Of a stretch of DNA of 64,000 nt, positions 19,795 through 28,124 are shown in pieces. The notes beneath the pieces were generated by a model. It worked only from the letters and a program-made list of their open reading frames with translations, did not search any database and was not told the origin of the DNA. The position numbers and the translations under genes are program-made. Position 1 is the stretch's first letter. Each line of letters starts with the position of its first letter. The stretch covers positions 310,001 through 374,000 of the forward strand of contig JABFQY010000001.1 of the NCBI GenBank assembly GCA_013141415.1. Direction: 5' to 3'. This stretch comes from Kiritimatiellaceae bacterium (GTDB lineage: Bacteria; Verrucomicrobiota; Kiritimatiellia; Kiritimatiellales; Tichowtungiaceae).

Positions 19795-19865
19795 GGCAAG
19801 GCATGTAGTCCCGCCTTCAGGCGGCATGACCTGCTCCGGCTAAAGCCGGTACTACATACCTTGCC
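19795..19865. repeat. Palindromic repeat with TGTAGT/ACTACA ends
   Basis: Lies in the 307-base gap between serC and the MFS gene. The outer arms GGCAAGGCATGTAGT and ACTACATACCTTGCC are inverted with one mismatch. Inside are hairpins CCGCCTTCAGGCGG and CCGGCTAAAGCCGG. The TGTAG...CTACA termini match those of the repeats inside alaS, nadE and lplA, though the core differs. The rest of the gap holds the serC terminator and nothing else recognisable. Confidence 0.65.
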
Positions 19866-19946
19866 ATGAAAAAGGGACTCCCGCTGACTTTTTACCGAAT
19901 ATCCAACGTAAATGGCGTGAGCACTAGTTCCGGCTGTACCGGCATT

Positions 19947-21153
19947 TCAATCGCGAAAAGCTACAGCAGTTTTGACAGGAATGCGGATCTGTAGCGCGGA
20001 GACCAGATTGACGCAGGCCACGGCGGCGCCGATCAGAAAAACGTATTGGTAGCCGAATTTCTGCCAGATGCATCCGCACAGGATGGCGGTCGAAATAGAA
20101 AATATATGGTCGATGCTGGTCGAGGCCGACAGCGCGGGCATGATGTGATCCGGTGAGAGCGCGATTTTTTTCAGGTACGTGGCGCGGGCCATGCCGACGG
20201 ACATCAAAAGCTGGTCGGCGATATAGCATCCGCCGGTGACGAGCAGGGCGATGGACGTGGAGAACAGTTTTCCGGCGAAGCCGTAAAGCAAACAGACGCC
20301 GATCAGCACCAGCGCTTCACCGGCCAGCACAAACCGTTCGCCTCGGGTGTCGATCAGCCGTCCGAGCATTGGCTGGAGAATGATTCCGAGAATTCCGCCG
20401 ATGGTCATCAGGATGGCGATGTTCTGCACCGGCTGGGCGAATACTTTAACCAGCACCCACGGCGCGAAGGTGAGGAAGATTTGTTTGCGGGTTCCGTAGA
20501 GAATGGAGAGCCAGTAAAACAGCCGGTATTTTTTATGAAGCTTCAGATGCATCGACGGCGGATGCGGGCGGCTGGCTTTCATCCGGTAGAGCATGATCGC
20601 TCCGCAGAGAAATCCCGCCGAGGCCGTCAGGAAAGCGTATGAAAAGTTGAGGTGCAGCCAGTGAAATCCGGCGAAGACGAAGAAGGCGCCGCCGATCGCG
20701 CAGAAATTACGGATGGCGTTGATTTGGCCGAGCCGCCGTCCGTCCTGTCCTTCGCGGGCCAGCTCCATACCGATGCCGGACTGAAGCGGAATCATCAGGT
20801 GCTGGCCGGTGCTGTAAATAAAGAGGCAGGCCAGAGCGATGATCAGCGAATTTGAACTGAAGGCGATCAGTGTCAGTCCGACGGAGCACAGCGCCAGTGC
20901 GAAGGCCGCCAGCCGACGATTGCACAGAAAAAAATAGCAGGGCGGAGAAGAACATCACCAGCAGGCCTGGCGTTTCGCGCGGGATTTCAATCAGCGTCCG
21001 GGTCAGACTGCTGATGGTGAACGTTTCGTTCAGGAAGTTATTAAAGACGGCTTCCACGATACTGCCGGAAAAGCTGGCGATGGCAATGGCCCCCAGAAAT
21101 CGGCGGACATCGCCGCTGGTGCTTGCAAAACGCTGTTTCAAACGCCTGATCAT
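19947..21153 (-). pseudogene. MFS transporter with a frameshift at a run of seven T
   Basis: Two adjoining frames together encode about 401 residues of a major-facilitator transporter. The first runs from the ATG at 21153 (RRFLGAIAIASFSGSIVEAVFNNF, first membrane helices) to a T7 run at 20934-20928 on the minus strand. Skipping one T there joins exactly to the second frame, which continues CNRRLAAFALALCSVGLTLI and then GIGMELAREGQDGRRLGQINAIRNF and runs to the stop at 19947. The cause could be a true mutation, a sequencing or assembly error in the homopolymer, or slippage that makes a full protein. Substrate unknown. It starts 34 bases downstream of tRNA-Arg. Confidence 0.75.
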
Positions 21154-21186
21154 AGTGAGTCTCTGCGCTTCGCTTCGAGCGAAGGC

Positions 21187-21261
21187 TGGTGCACCTGCCG
21201 GGAGTCGAACCCAGATCACCGGCTTCGGAGGCCAGTGTTCTATCCATTGAACTACAGGTGC
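21187..21261 (-). tRNA. tRNA-Arg (anticodon CCG), CCA encoded
   Basis: Reading the minus strand, the acceptor GCACCTG (21261-21255) pairs with CAGGTGC (21197-21191), followed by the discriminator A and an encoded CCA. The D-arm GTTCAATGGATAGAAC, anticodon stem CTGGC/GCCGG with loop CTCCGAA (anticodon CCG), and T-arm GGGTTCGACTCCC are all present. It reads the CGG codon. No integrase or repeat of its 3' end is seen, so there is no sign of use as an attachment site. Confidence 0.95.
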
Positions 21262-21388
21262 GTTCAAAAAGAGTGTTATCTGTTAGCGGTTAATGCCTGC
21301 GGAGAAAAGCCAAAACATTTTAAATCTGTTTTGAAATATAAGCGGCAACCCGCATAATGCGCCCGTTAAACCAAAAGGAGAACGAACC

Positions 21389-21961
21389 ATGGAACTCAGA
21401 GGAAGCCAAACCGAGAAGAACCTGATGGCCGCATTCGCCGGCGAATCGCAGGCCCGCAACCGTTACACCTATTACGCCAGCGCAGCCAAAAAGGAAGGCT
21501 ACGTTCAGATCGCCGATATTTTTGAAGAAACCGCCAATCAGGAAAAAGAACATGCCAAACGTCTGTTTGGACTGATGCAGGGCGGCGAAATTTCGATCGC
21601 CGGATGTTTTCCGGCCGGACCTGTTGGAACAACCGTTGACAATCTGCTGGCCGCCGCCGCAGGCGAAGAGCACGAATGGACCGATATGTATCCGTCCTTC
21701 GCCAAAATCGCCAAAGAAGAAGGCTTCGTTTTGATCTCCGCTGTGTTCAGCGCCATAGCTGTCGCTGAAAAGCAGCACGATAAGCGCTACCGTGAACTCG
21801 CCGCCAACATCAAAGCGGGCAAGGTGTTTGAACGCGGAGAAAAGGTTGTATGGCGCTGCCGCAACTGCGGCTATCTGCATACCGGCAATAAGGCTCCTGT
21901 CAAATGCGCCGCCTGCGACCATCCCCAGGCTCACTTTGAACTGCTCGGCGAAAACTGGTAA
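21389..21961 (+). CDS. rbr: Rubrerythrin
   Basis: A cytoplasmic peroxide-reducing diiron protein, common in anaerobes. The 190-residue product has the ferritin-like four-helix domain, with metal ligands in FAGESQARNRYTYY, FEETANQEKEHAKR and AAAGEEHEW...AEKQHDKRY. A C-terminal rubredoxin domain (CRNCGY and CAACDHP) follows from residue 155. AAGGAG precedes the ATG, and a strong terminator follows. It suggests an anaerobic or microaerobic lifestyle with peroxide stress. It is transcribed alone, next to an iron-regulation locus. Confidence 0.95.
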   Translation: MELRGSQTEKNLMAAFAGESQARNRYTYYASAAKKEGYVQIADIFEETANQEKEHAKRLFGLMQGGEISIAGCFPAGPVGTTVDNLLAAAAGEEHEWTDMYPSFAKIAKEEGFVLISAVFSAIAVAEKQHDKRYRELAANIKAGKVFERGEKVVWRCRNCGYLHTGNKAPVKCAACDHPQAHFELLGENW

Positions 21962-21979
21962 GCGGGTTTTGTCTGTGTA

Positions 21980-22021
21980 AATGCGGAGTTTCCAAATATT
22001 GGAAGCTCCGCATTCTTTTTT
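21980..22021 (+). terminator. Rho-independent terminator after rubrerythrin
   Basis: A near-perfect stem, AATGCGGAGTTTCCAA with TTGGAAGCTCCGCATT, closes on an ATA loop and is followed by CTTTTTT. It lies between the convergent rubrerythrin and dtxR-like genes. Confidence 0.9.
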
Positions 22022-22040
22022 CCGATGTTTGGAAGGCAGG

Positions 22041-22520
22041 TTATTCGGCGAGATTGCATTTTTCGCAGGCGATCTGGCCGGATCCTTGAGCTTTGCAGAA
22101 ATAGCCCTTGGTTTTTCCCTGCCAGACTGCGCCGCTGTTCGGGCAGCGTTCGACAAATTCTGCGAAACCGATAAAACGCTCTAACACATGGTCGGGAATC
22201 GCGTGTTCCATCTGGCAGGCAAACTCTTCGGCTTCTTCGCGCGGGATATCCAGCACATTGGCGAAAAAGTTCAGAAGCGCCTTGTGTTTTCCGGCAATTT
22301 TTTTCGCGGCCCGGTTGCCGGACGGTGTCAGCGTGACGATGTCGTACGGGGTGTAATTAATCAGCTCTTTTTCAGCCAGCTGGCGGAGGGCTCCCGTTAC
22401 CGAAGCGGCTTTCACATTCAGCCGGTCGGCAATGTCCTTGGGCCGTGCGGCGCCTTTTTCTCCGGCAACGGTCAGGATGGCTTCCAGATAATCTTCAAGG
22501 CTGGCGCTGAGTTTTTCCAT
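22041..22520 (-). CDS. DtxR/MntR-family metal-dependent transcriptional repressor
   Basis: A 159-residue iron- or manganese-sensing repressor. Residues 1-65 are the winged helix-turn-helix (SLEDYLEAILTVA, then RPKDIADRLNVKAASVTGALRQL). Residues 70-130 form the dimerisation and metal-binding domain with the family segment EEAEEFACQMEHAIPDHVLERF, supplying Cys, Glu and His ligands. A C-terminal extension holds CPNSG and CEKC cysteines, as in the FeoA-associated iron repressors of anaerobes. It is divergent from the outer-membrane protein-feoBAC genes, so these are the likely targets. The ATG at 22520 matches family N-termini; 12 upstream residues look spurious. Confidence 0.88.
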   Translation of the reverse strand: MEKLSASLEDYLEAILTVAGEKGAARPKDIADRLNVKAASVTGALRQLAEKELINYTPYDIVTLTPSGNRAAKKIAGKHKALLNFFANVLDIPREEAEEFACQMEHAIPDHVLERFIGFAEFVERCPNSGAVWQGKTKGYFCKAQGSGQIACEKCNLAE

Positions 22521-22590
22521 GCCGCAAAGCCTAGCAGGCTTCCTTCTGTTTCCCAAGAGCCGGAGCGCTGTTTTTTTGGACAGAAACGGA

Positions 22591-22618
22591 TTGACTAAAA
22601 GTTAGGCCAAGCTAAATT
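22591..22618 (+). promoter_or_regulatory. Candidate promoter overlapped by a DtxR-like operator
   Basis: TTGACT (-35, 22591-22596) and TAAATT (-10, 22613-22618) are 16 bases apart, ahead of the outer-membrane protein-feoBAC genes. The imperfect palindrome TTAGGCCAAGCTAA (22602-22615), with TTAG/CTAA arms like those of DtxR-family boxes, covers the spacer and part of the -10. Metal-loaded repressor bound here would block transcription. This is inferred from sequence only. Confidence 0.5.
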
Positions 22619-22648
22619 GTTTCGCTTTGGCAAAATAAGGGGGCGTCG

Positions 22649-23416
22649 ATGACTTGCAGCGGATTGCGTTGGAGAAAGGGTTTGGCTGGGCTGGTGCTGG
22701 CGGCGGGGCTGGATGTTCAGGCCGGTGCGCGTAGTTTTGCTTATAACTATGAGACCACAGTGATGCCTAAAGGGGTGTGGGAATATGAGCAGCACCTGAA
22801 TTGGAAGACTCACAAGCATGATACGGACAGCTCGTTTGACCGGCTGGATATCCGGCACGAGATCGAATACGGGCTGACAGATCGTCTGCAGACAGCGCTA
22901 TACTTCGACTGGCGCTATCAGGACGGCGAATCAGTTGAGCGGGATCGTGCGCGGTTTCGCGATGTGGCCTGGGAGACAATTTATCAGCTGACCGATCCCG
23001 ATCAGGAGGCTTTCGGCAGTGCGTTGTACGGGGAAGTTAAGCTGGGCGACGAAATTATCGAAACGGAGGGCAAGCTGCTGTTGCAAAAAAACATCGGTGA
23101 CTGGGCGCTGGTCTGGAACGGTTCCGTCGCCGCGAAATGGGAAAGCAAAGGCTATGATGAGAAGAAGGGTGAGGTGGGGCAGACCGTTGGCGCCTCATAT
23201 CGCCTTTGTGATCGTCTCTCTCTTGGCGTAGAGGCTGTGCATGAGCTGGAGATCGGAAATTGGGAGCAGGCCGGTCGTAATGTCGTTTATGCCGGACCAT
23301 CTCTGTCTGTTCAGGCGTTGGGCGGATATTTCACCGTCAGCCAGCTGGCGCAGGTTTCAGATGTCCAGGACGAAGCGGATTATCAAACCCGTTTAATCGC
23401 CGCGTTTCTTTTCTAA
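22649..23416 (+). CDS. Predicted outer-membrane beta-barrel protein in the iron locus
   Basis: A 255-residue exported protein with a signal peptide (about residues 1-26, LAGLVLAAGLDVQA). The mature chain is a run of alternating beta-strands with aromatic girdles (WEYEQHLNWKTHK, LQTALYFDWRYQD, GSVAAKWESKGY) and ends LIAAFLF. A terminal Phe is the usual signal for BAM-assembled barrels. Function is not recognised. Its position directly behind the DtxR-like operator and 64 bases before feoB suggests a role in passage or handling of Fe(II) or another metal at the outer membrane. Confidence 0.65.
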   Translation: MTCSGLRWRKGLAGLVLAAGLDVQAGARSFAYNYETTVMPKGVWEYEQHLNWKTHKHDTDSSFDRLDIRHEIEYGLTDRLQTALYFDWRYQDGESVERDRARFRDVAWETIYQLTDPDQEAFGSALYGEVKLGDEIIETEGKLLLQKNIGDWALVWNGSVAAKWESKGYDEKKGEVGQTVGASYRLCDRLSLGVEAVHELEIGNWEQAGRNVVYAGPSLSVQALGGYFTVSQLAQVSDVQDEADYQTRLIAAFLF

Positions 23417-23480
23417 CGGATTATTGTACCGTTATTTCATGAACCTGACGGGTTTAGTCTTATCTCTGAATTGAGGCGGA

Positions 23481-25589
23481 ATGAAGCAGTTCACTATAGC
23501 TCTGGCGGGGAATCCTAATTGCGGGAAGACCACGCTGTTTAACGCGTTGACCAGCTCGCGAGGGCGGGTCGGCAACTGGCCCGGCGTTACCATTGAACAC
23601 CTCGAAGGCGAATATCAGCATGACGGCGCGGCTGTTCGAGTGGTTGACCTGCCCGGTATCTACTCCTTCTCGGCCGGATCTCCCGACGAAAACGCCGCCC
23701 GCAATTATATCCTCAAGGAAAAACCCGATGCGGTCGTGAACATCATCGACGCCCGTAACGTCGAGCGCGGACTTTATTTGACGGCGCAACTTCTGGAGAT
23801 GCGTGTGCCGCTGATCGTTGTGCTCAACATGATGGATTTGGCAAAGCGACGGAGTATTGAAGTGCAGGTGGATCATCTCGCACGGCACCTTGACTGTCCC
23901 GTTCTATCGATGGTCGCCGCCCGCAAGGAAGGGTTGGACATTTTGCAAGCCGCCGTGGCGGAAGCCGCCGCAACGCACTGGGTGAGTGCCACGAATGTGA
24001 CGTATGACGAGCAGGTTGAAAAGGCGCTGGCCCGGCTGATTCCTGAAGTTACGCCCGCCGCCGAGCGGGTTTCTGTACCGGCCCGCTGGCTCGCCGTCAA
24101 ACTGCTGGAGCGCGATCCGGTTGCGGAAGAGTTGACGATCGGGGTCTGTGACGAACTGCTGGCGGCGGAAATCGCGAAGGTCGAAAAGCACATCGGCGAA
24201 GACATCGAAATTGTCATGGCGGACGGCCGCTACGGTTTTGTCCATGGCCTTGCGCTCGACGTTTCGCGCCGCACCGGCGAGCTGCGGAAAAATCTTTCCG
24301 ATGCGATTGATCAGATTGTCCTCAGCCGACCGCTCGGCATTCCGCTTTTTCTGGCTGTGATGTATCTGGTATTCACCGTCACCATTACGTTTTCCGCTCC
24401 GATCACCGGCTGGATCGGCACCGCTTTCGGTGCGCTGCTGGTTGACGGCTTCGGCGGCTGGCTCACCGGAATCGGCGCGCCGGTCTGGCTGAAGGTTCTG
24501 CTGGCCGACGGCCTCGGCGGCGGCATTCAGACCGTCGCAACGTTCATTCCGCCGATCTTTTTTATGTTCCTCTGTCTGTCTTTGCTGGAGGAGTCCGGTT
24601 ACATGGCGCGTGCGGCGTTTGTGATGGATCGCAGTTTGCGGGCCATTGGCCTGCCGGGCAAAGCCTTCATTCCGATGCTGGTCGGCTTCGGCTGCAACGT
24701 CCCCGGCATCATGGCGGCGCGGACACTTGAAAATCAGCGCGACCGTACACTCACGATTCTGCTGAATCCGTTTATGTCCTGCGGCGCGCGCCTGCCGGTT
24801 TATGCGCTGTTTGCCGGCATCTTTTTTCCGCAGACCGGCGGCGCGGTGATCTTCGCGCTGTATCTCACCGGCATTCTGCTGGCTGTGGGGAGCGGACTGC
24901 TTTTCCGTCGTACGATTCTGAAAGGCGACGCCACGACCTTTGTCATGGAACTGCCGCCGTACCACCTGCCGCGCGCTGTGGCGATCGTTCACCACACCTG
25001 GGAGCGCCTCAAAGAATTTATTCTGCGTGCCGGGAAAATCATTCTGATTCTCGTGCTGGTTCTGAGCGTTCTCTGGTCCATCGGCACGGACGGAAGTTTC
25101 GGCAACGAAACATCAGAACGCTCGGTTCTAAGCGCGTTCAGCCGTGCGGTGACGCCGCTATTCCAACCGATGGGAATCACCGTTGACAACTGGCCCGCTA
25201 CGCTCGGACTCATCACCGGCGTCTTTGGCAAGGAACTGGTCGTCGGCACACTCAACACGTTTTACAGCGCCAACGGCGCCGATCCGGCTGCGACCATGCT
25301 CGCCGCGTTCGACGGCCAGGCGGGCGCGTTTGCCTATCTGCTTTTTGTGCTGATCTACTCGCCGTGCGTGGCATCCATCGCCGCCATTCAGCGCGAAACC
25401 GGCTGGAAGTGGATGACTTTCAGTGTCAGCTATCTCACCGTGCTGGCGTGGACGCTGGCGACGCTCTTCTATCAATTTGCCACATTCGCCGCGCATCCTG
25501 TACGGTCGGCCGGATGGCTCGGCGCGATTTTTCTGGCGGGACTTTTATTTGCGCTCACACTTAAATTGATTTCTCGAAGAAAAGGATAA
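23481..25589 (+). CDS. feoB: Ferrous iron transport protein B
   Basis: The inner-membrane Fe(II) transporter with a cytosolic G domain. The 702-residue protein begins with the GTPase motifs GNPNCGKTT (G1, residues 10-18), DLPGIYSF (G3) and NMMD (G4). The helical GDI-like domain and the membrane core follow, with Gate motifs (SGYMARAAFVMDRSLRAIGLPGKAFIPMLVGFGCNVPGI region, MSCGARLPVYALF). The cysteines in GCNVPG and SCGAR are conserved in the family. It is followed within 4 bases by feoA and then feoC, an order different from the enterobacterial feoABC. Confidence 0.97.
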   Translation: MKQFTIALAGNPNCGKTTLFNALTSSRGRVGNWPGVTIEHLEGEYQHDGAAVRVVDLPGIYSFSAGSPDENAARNYILKEKPDAVVNIIDARNVERGLYLTAQLLEMRVPLIVVLNMMDLAKRRSIEVQVDHLARHLDCPVLSMVAARKEGLDILQAAVAEAAATHWVSATNVTYDEQVEKALARLIPEVTPAAERVSVPARWLAVKLLERDPVAEELTIGVCDELLAAEIAKVEKHIGEDIEIVMADGRYGFVHGLALDVSRRTGELRKNLSDAIDQIVLSRPLGIPLFLAVMYLVFTVTITFSAPITGWIGTAFGALLVDGFGGWLTGIGAPVWLKVLLADGLGGGIQTVATFIPPIFFMFLCLSLLEESGYMARAAFVMDRSLRAIGLPGKAFIPMLVGFGCNVPGIMAARTLENQRDRTLTILLNPFMSCGARLPVYALFAGIFFPQTGGAVIFALYLTGILLAVGSGLLFRRTILKGDATTFVMELPPYHLPRAVAIVHHTWERLKEFILRAGKIILILVLVLSVLWSIGTDGSFGNETSERSVLSAFSRAVTPLFQPMGITVDNWPATLGLITGVFGKELVVGTLNTFYSANGADPAATMLAAFDGQAGAFAYLLFVLIYSPCVASIAAIQRETGWKWMTFSVSYLTVLAWTLATLFYQFATFAAHPVRSAGWLGAIFLAGLLFALTLKLISRRKG

Positions 25590-25593
25590 ATTC

Positions 25594-25872
25594 ATGTTCA
25601 GACGTCTTTTTCAAAAACGGCAGCAGCAGCGGTGTGGACGGCGCGCCGGGCAGGGAATTTGCTGTGCTCATCCGCTTAGCGACTTCGCGCAAGGCGCCGA
25701 TGTGGTCGTTATTTCCAATGGCGACCGCAAGACGCTTGAGATGGGACTCTTCAGCGGTGCGCTGGTTCATGTCATGAAAAACCGTCCCGGCGATACCAGC
25801 ATGGTGGTTGCCGCCGGCGAAAGCCGTTACATCATTTCTAAGGAAGCCGCGACGAAAATTCAGGTGCGCTGA
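25594..25872 (+). CDS. feoA: FeoA-type SH3-domain protein
   Basis: A 92-residue cytosolic partner of FeoB. The SH3-like core begins at PLSDFAQGADVVVIS, with GLFSGALVHVMKNRPGDTSMVVAAGESRYIISKEAATKIQV in the typical FeoA order (strand, GL.PG-like turn, final E.A..I.V). The N-terminal 25 residues are basic and Cys-containing (RRLFQKRQQQRCGRR), an extension beyond the usual 75-residue FeoA. It starts 4 bases after feoB and overlaps feoC by one base. Confidence 0.85.
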   Translation: MFRRLFQKRQQQRCGRRAGQGICCAHPLSDFAQGADVVVISNGDRKTLEMGLFSGALVHVMKNRPGDTSMVVAAGESRYIISKEAATKIQVR

Positions 25873-26099
25873 TGCTGACAGAAATCATCAAACTGCTGAA
25901 AGAACGCGGGCCGATGTCGCTCGCCGATCTGGCACGCCATTTTCAAACCGACGTCCCAGCGATGGAAGGTATGCTGGAGATGCTGGAACGCAAGGGCCGC
26001 ATTCAGCGGCTGGACACCAAATGCTCGCGCTGCAAAGGTTGCGCTGAAGTGAAACCCGAAGACGCCGCGATTTTCCAATACCGGAACGGCGGACACTGA
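25872..26099 (+). CDS. feoC: FeoC-like winged-helix protein
   Basis: A 75-residue winged-helix protein (LTEIIKLLKERGPMSLADLARHFQTDVPAMEGMLEMLERKGRI) followed by a cysteine cluster, CSRCKGC, of the kind that holds an Fe-S cluster in FeoC of Klebsiella. FeoC is thought to protect or regulate FeoB. The start codon overlaps the feoA stop (TGATG). It completes a feoB-feoA-feoC group. Confidence 0.85.
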   Translation: MLTEIIKLLKERGPMSLADLARHFQTDVPAMEGMLEMLERKGRIQRLDTKCSRCKGCAEVKPEDAAIFQYRNGGH

Positions 26100-26160
26100 A
26101 TATTGAGCATTGATCATTTCCGCTGAGCAGGCTTATGCTCCGGGCCTTTGGAGAATAATT

Positions 26161-26742
26161 ATGTTCGATGGCATTTATGACAAAATCGGGATGGCGGGCG
26201 TGGTGCTGGCGTTCCTGCCGTTATTCAGTCTCTACTTTTTTATACAACCGCTGATTTATCTGGCATGGGTTCCGCGCGGATTCAGAACGTTTTGCGCGGC
26301 ATTTGAAAAGCCCGCTCCGGCAGTAACGGAAAGTCAGGCGCGCTGTAATCCGCTCAGTTCTGTACTTTGGGATGTGCTGAAGCATCAGACGCCGCGCGGA
26401 GAAGTTCAGGAAGAAGTTCAGTATCTCTTTCAGCGCACGTTTGGACGCACCTACGTCGCGGTCACGGTGCTGCGGCTGATCTCCGTGATTTCGCCGCTGC
26501 TGGGGCTGTACGGAACGGTGCTGGGGATGTCGAAAGTATTTCGCGAAATCGGTGCAAAGGCGGTCGCGGTTGATCAGTCGGTGCTGGCCAATGGGATTTG
26601 GGAGGCACTGATCACTACCATTATGGGGCTGACGATCGCCATTCCTACGCTGGTCTTTTACTATCTGGTTCGTCTGCGCATCCGGTCTCTGATGATCGAA
26701 TGTATTGAAACCGCCCGGGATTTGCAGAGAAGTTCAAAATAG
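26161..26742 (+). CDS. exbB: ExbB/TolQ-family proton channel
   Basis: The inner-membrane stator subunit that feeds proton-motive force to TonB. The 193-residue protein has a first membrane helix at residues 9-34 (MAGVVLAFLPLFSLYFFIQPLIYLAW). Two further helices lie in the C-terminal half, in the conserved LRLISVISPLLGLYGTVLGMSKVFREIG and ALITTIMGLTIAIPTLVFYYLV blocks. GGAGAA lies just upstream of the ATG. It follows feoC by 61 bases and precedes exbD and tonB. Confidence 0.9.
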   Translation: MFDGIYDKIGMAGVVLAFLPLFSLYFFIQPLIYLAWVPRGFRTFCAAFEKPAPAVTESQARCNPLSSVLWDVLKHQTPRGEVQEEVQYLFQRTFGRTYVAVTVLRLISVISPLLGLYGTVLGMSKVFREIGAKAVAVDQSVLANGIWEALITTIMGLTIAIPTLVFYYLVRLRIRSLMIECIETARDLQRSSK

Positions 26743-26752
26743 AAATCCTGCC

Positions 26753-27157
26753 ATGTTCGAACACTTTTCACTGGATGATGAATTCGATGCGGAAATTGAT
26801 CTGACGCCGCTGGTGGATACGATCTTTATTCTGCTCATTTTTTTCTTTCTCACGACGACATTTGTGAGTCCGTCCATGCAGGTCAATCTGGCGAAGGCCG
26901 CCTCGGCGGCGATAACGGACGAGCGGAAAGACCAGCTGGAGATTACGGTGGATCGGCAGGGTTCAATTTTTCACGGCGGCAAACTGTTGACCCGTGAAGA
27001 CATTCCCTCGCTGCTTAAAGCGAATCCGGAAAAGGGCATCAACCTGTTTGTCGCCGAGACCGCGCCGTTTCAGTCGTTTTTGACGGTGGTGGATGAAGCG
27101 CGTCTTTTGAACCGCAAAGATATTTCGATCACCACGCGTCCGGCAGACCGTGAATAG
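26753..27157 (+). CDS. exbD: ExbD/TolR-family biopolymer transport protein
   Basis: A 134-residue partner of ExbB. A short N-terminal cytosolic part is followed by the single membrane helix that carries the proton-relay aspartate (DLTPLVDTIFILLIFFFLTTTF, Asp near residue 22). A periplasmic domain ending ISITTRPADRE follows. It starts 10 bases after exbB and overlaps tonB by 8 bases. Confidence 0.9.
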   Translation: MFEHFSLDDEFDAEIDLTPLVDTIFILLIFFFLTTTFVSPSMQVNLAKAASAAITDERKDQLEITVDRQGSIFHGGKLLTREDIPSLLKANPEKGINLFVAETAPFQSFLTVVDEARLLNRKDISITTRPADRE

Positions 27158-27869
27158 CTTTCGTACATCCGAGCGGCTTAGCAGTCTGCTGGCCTTTGCG
27201 CTCAGTGGACTATCGTATATTTCAGTCGGAGTGCTGGTTATTGTTCTGGCGCAGAGAAACAGTGTCGAAAAGCAGCCCGCGATGGGGCCGAAAGCGGTCA
27301 GCCTGAGTTTTGCGCAGATCGAACTGCAGGCCGTTGCCGCTTCGCCCGCGGAATCGGCCCCGGTTCCGGTGCTGCCAAGACCACCGCCTGAACCGGCGGA
27401 TGTGGCACTGGAAGAAATTCAGAAAGCGCCGGAACCCGAACCAAAAATTCAACCTGAGGTGTCGCCCTCTGATGCAGTCCGAGAGTCCAAGGCGCCCGCC
27501 ATGGCACAAGTGGCACAGGAAGCCTCCGCGTCAGGAGTGCAGGTGAATGCCGCGGAATCAATGGCGGGCACGGCACAGAAAGCGGACTGGCGGGCGCTGG
27601 CGATTGCAAAACTCCGCGCGATGGTTGAGCGCGAAAAATTCTATCCGGCGGCGGCGCAGAAAGCAGGCTATACCGGAGAGTTCAAGGCACTTATCCGACT
27701 TGAGCCGGACGGTACGATTTCCGGCTGTTCCATTACGGCGCGGCGCGGACATCCGCTGATTGGAAAAGCCGTCGAAACGACGCTGGATAAAATCAGGGGC
27801 CGGTCGATTGGCCAGACCCTGCCGGAGCGGTTTGATATTCTGCTGCCGATCGAATACGAGTTGAGATGA
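27150..27869 (+). CDS. tonB: TonB-type energy transducer
   Basis: Spans the periplasm to power TonB-dependent outer-membrane receptors. The 239-residue protein has an N-terminal membrane helix (residues 9-35), then a Pro/Glu-rich spacer (PVPVLPRPPPEPADVALEE...PEPEPKIQPE). The C-terminal TonB fold is YPAAAQKAGYTGEFKALIRLEPDGTI to the final LPIEYELR. The start is a GTG at 27150 inside the end of exbD. No TonB-dependent receptor is in the window, so its client is elsewhere. Confidence 0.85.
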   Translation: MNSFRTSERLSSLLAFALSGLSYISVGVLVIVLAQRNSVEKQPAMGPKAVSLSFAQIELQAVAASPAESAPVPVLPRPPPEPADVALEEIQKAPEPEPKIQPEVSPSDAVRESKAPAMAQVAQEASASGVQVNAAESMAGTAQKADWRALAIAKLRAMVEREKFYPAAAQKAGYTGEFKALIRLEPDGTISGCSITARRGHPLIGKAVETTLDKIRGRSIGQTLPERFDILLPIEYELR

Positions 27870-27870
27870 G

Positions 27871-28047
27871 ATGAACTGGGGTTCAGTCAGTATATGGTCG
27901 GCGGTTATTCTGTTGCTGGATGCGGCGTTCGGGCTTTGGAATCACGAGCGGGTTCGGGCGCTGGCACCGAAGATTAATGTTCCGCGCATCGCGCTGATTG
28001 AGGCGTTTGCCGCGCTGGTTCTGGTTTTGCTTGGTCTGTGGCTGTGA
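27871..28047 (+). CDS. Small membrane protein, 58 residues
   Basis: An ATG one base after the tonB stop opens a 58-codon frame ending with TGA at 28045-28047. The product has two hydrophobic helices, WSAVILLLDAAFGLW and LIEAFAALVLVLLGLWL, joined by a short basic loop (NHERVRALAPKINVPR). It is probably translated by coupling to tonB. Function unknown. The tight spacing and clean two-helix pattern favour a real gene. Confidence 0.55.
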   Translation: MNWGSVSIWSAVILLLDAAFGLWNHERVRALAPKINVPRIALIEAFAALVLVLLGLWL

Positions 28048-28124
28048 TTGCCTTTGCTCAGCCTTCTATGCTTATATCCACGCCCTGCGAGTGGTGGTTT
28101 TAAGGGGCGTGCGGAGTAATTTAT

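Noticed and set aside
21187-21261. tRNA-Arg as an integration site of a mobile island
   Set aside because: No integrase and no direct repeat of the tRNA 3' end are visible, and the flanking genes look native.
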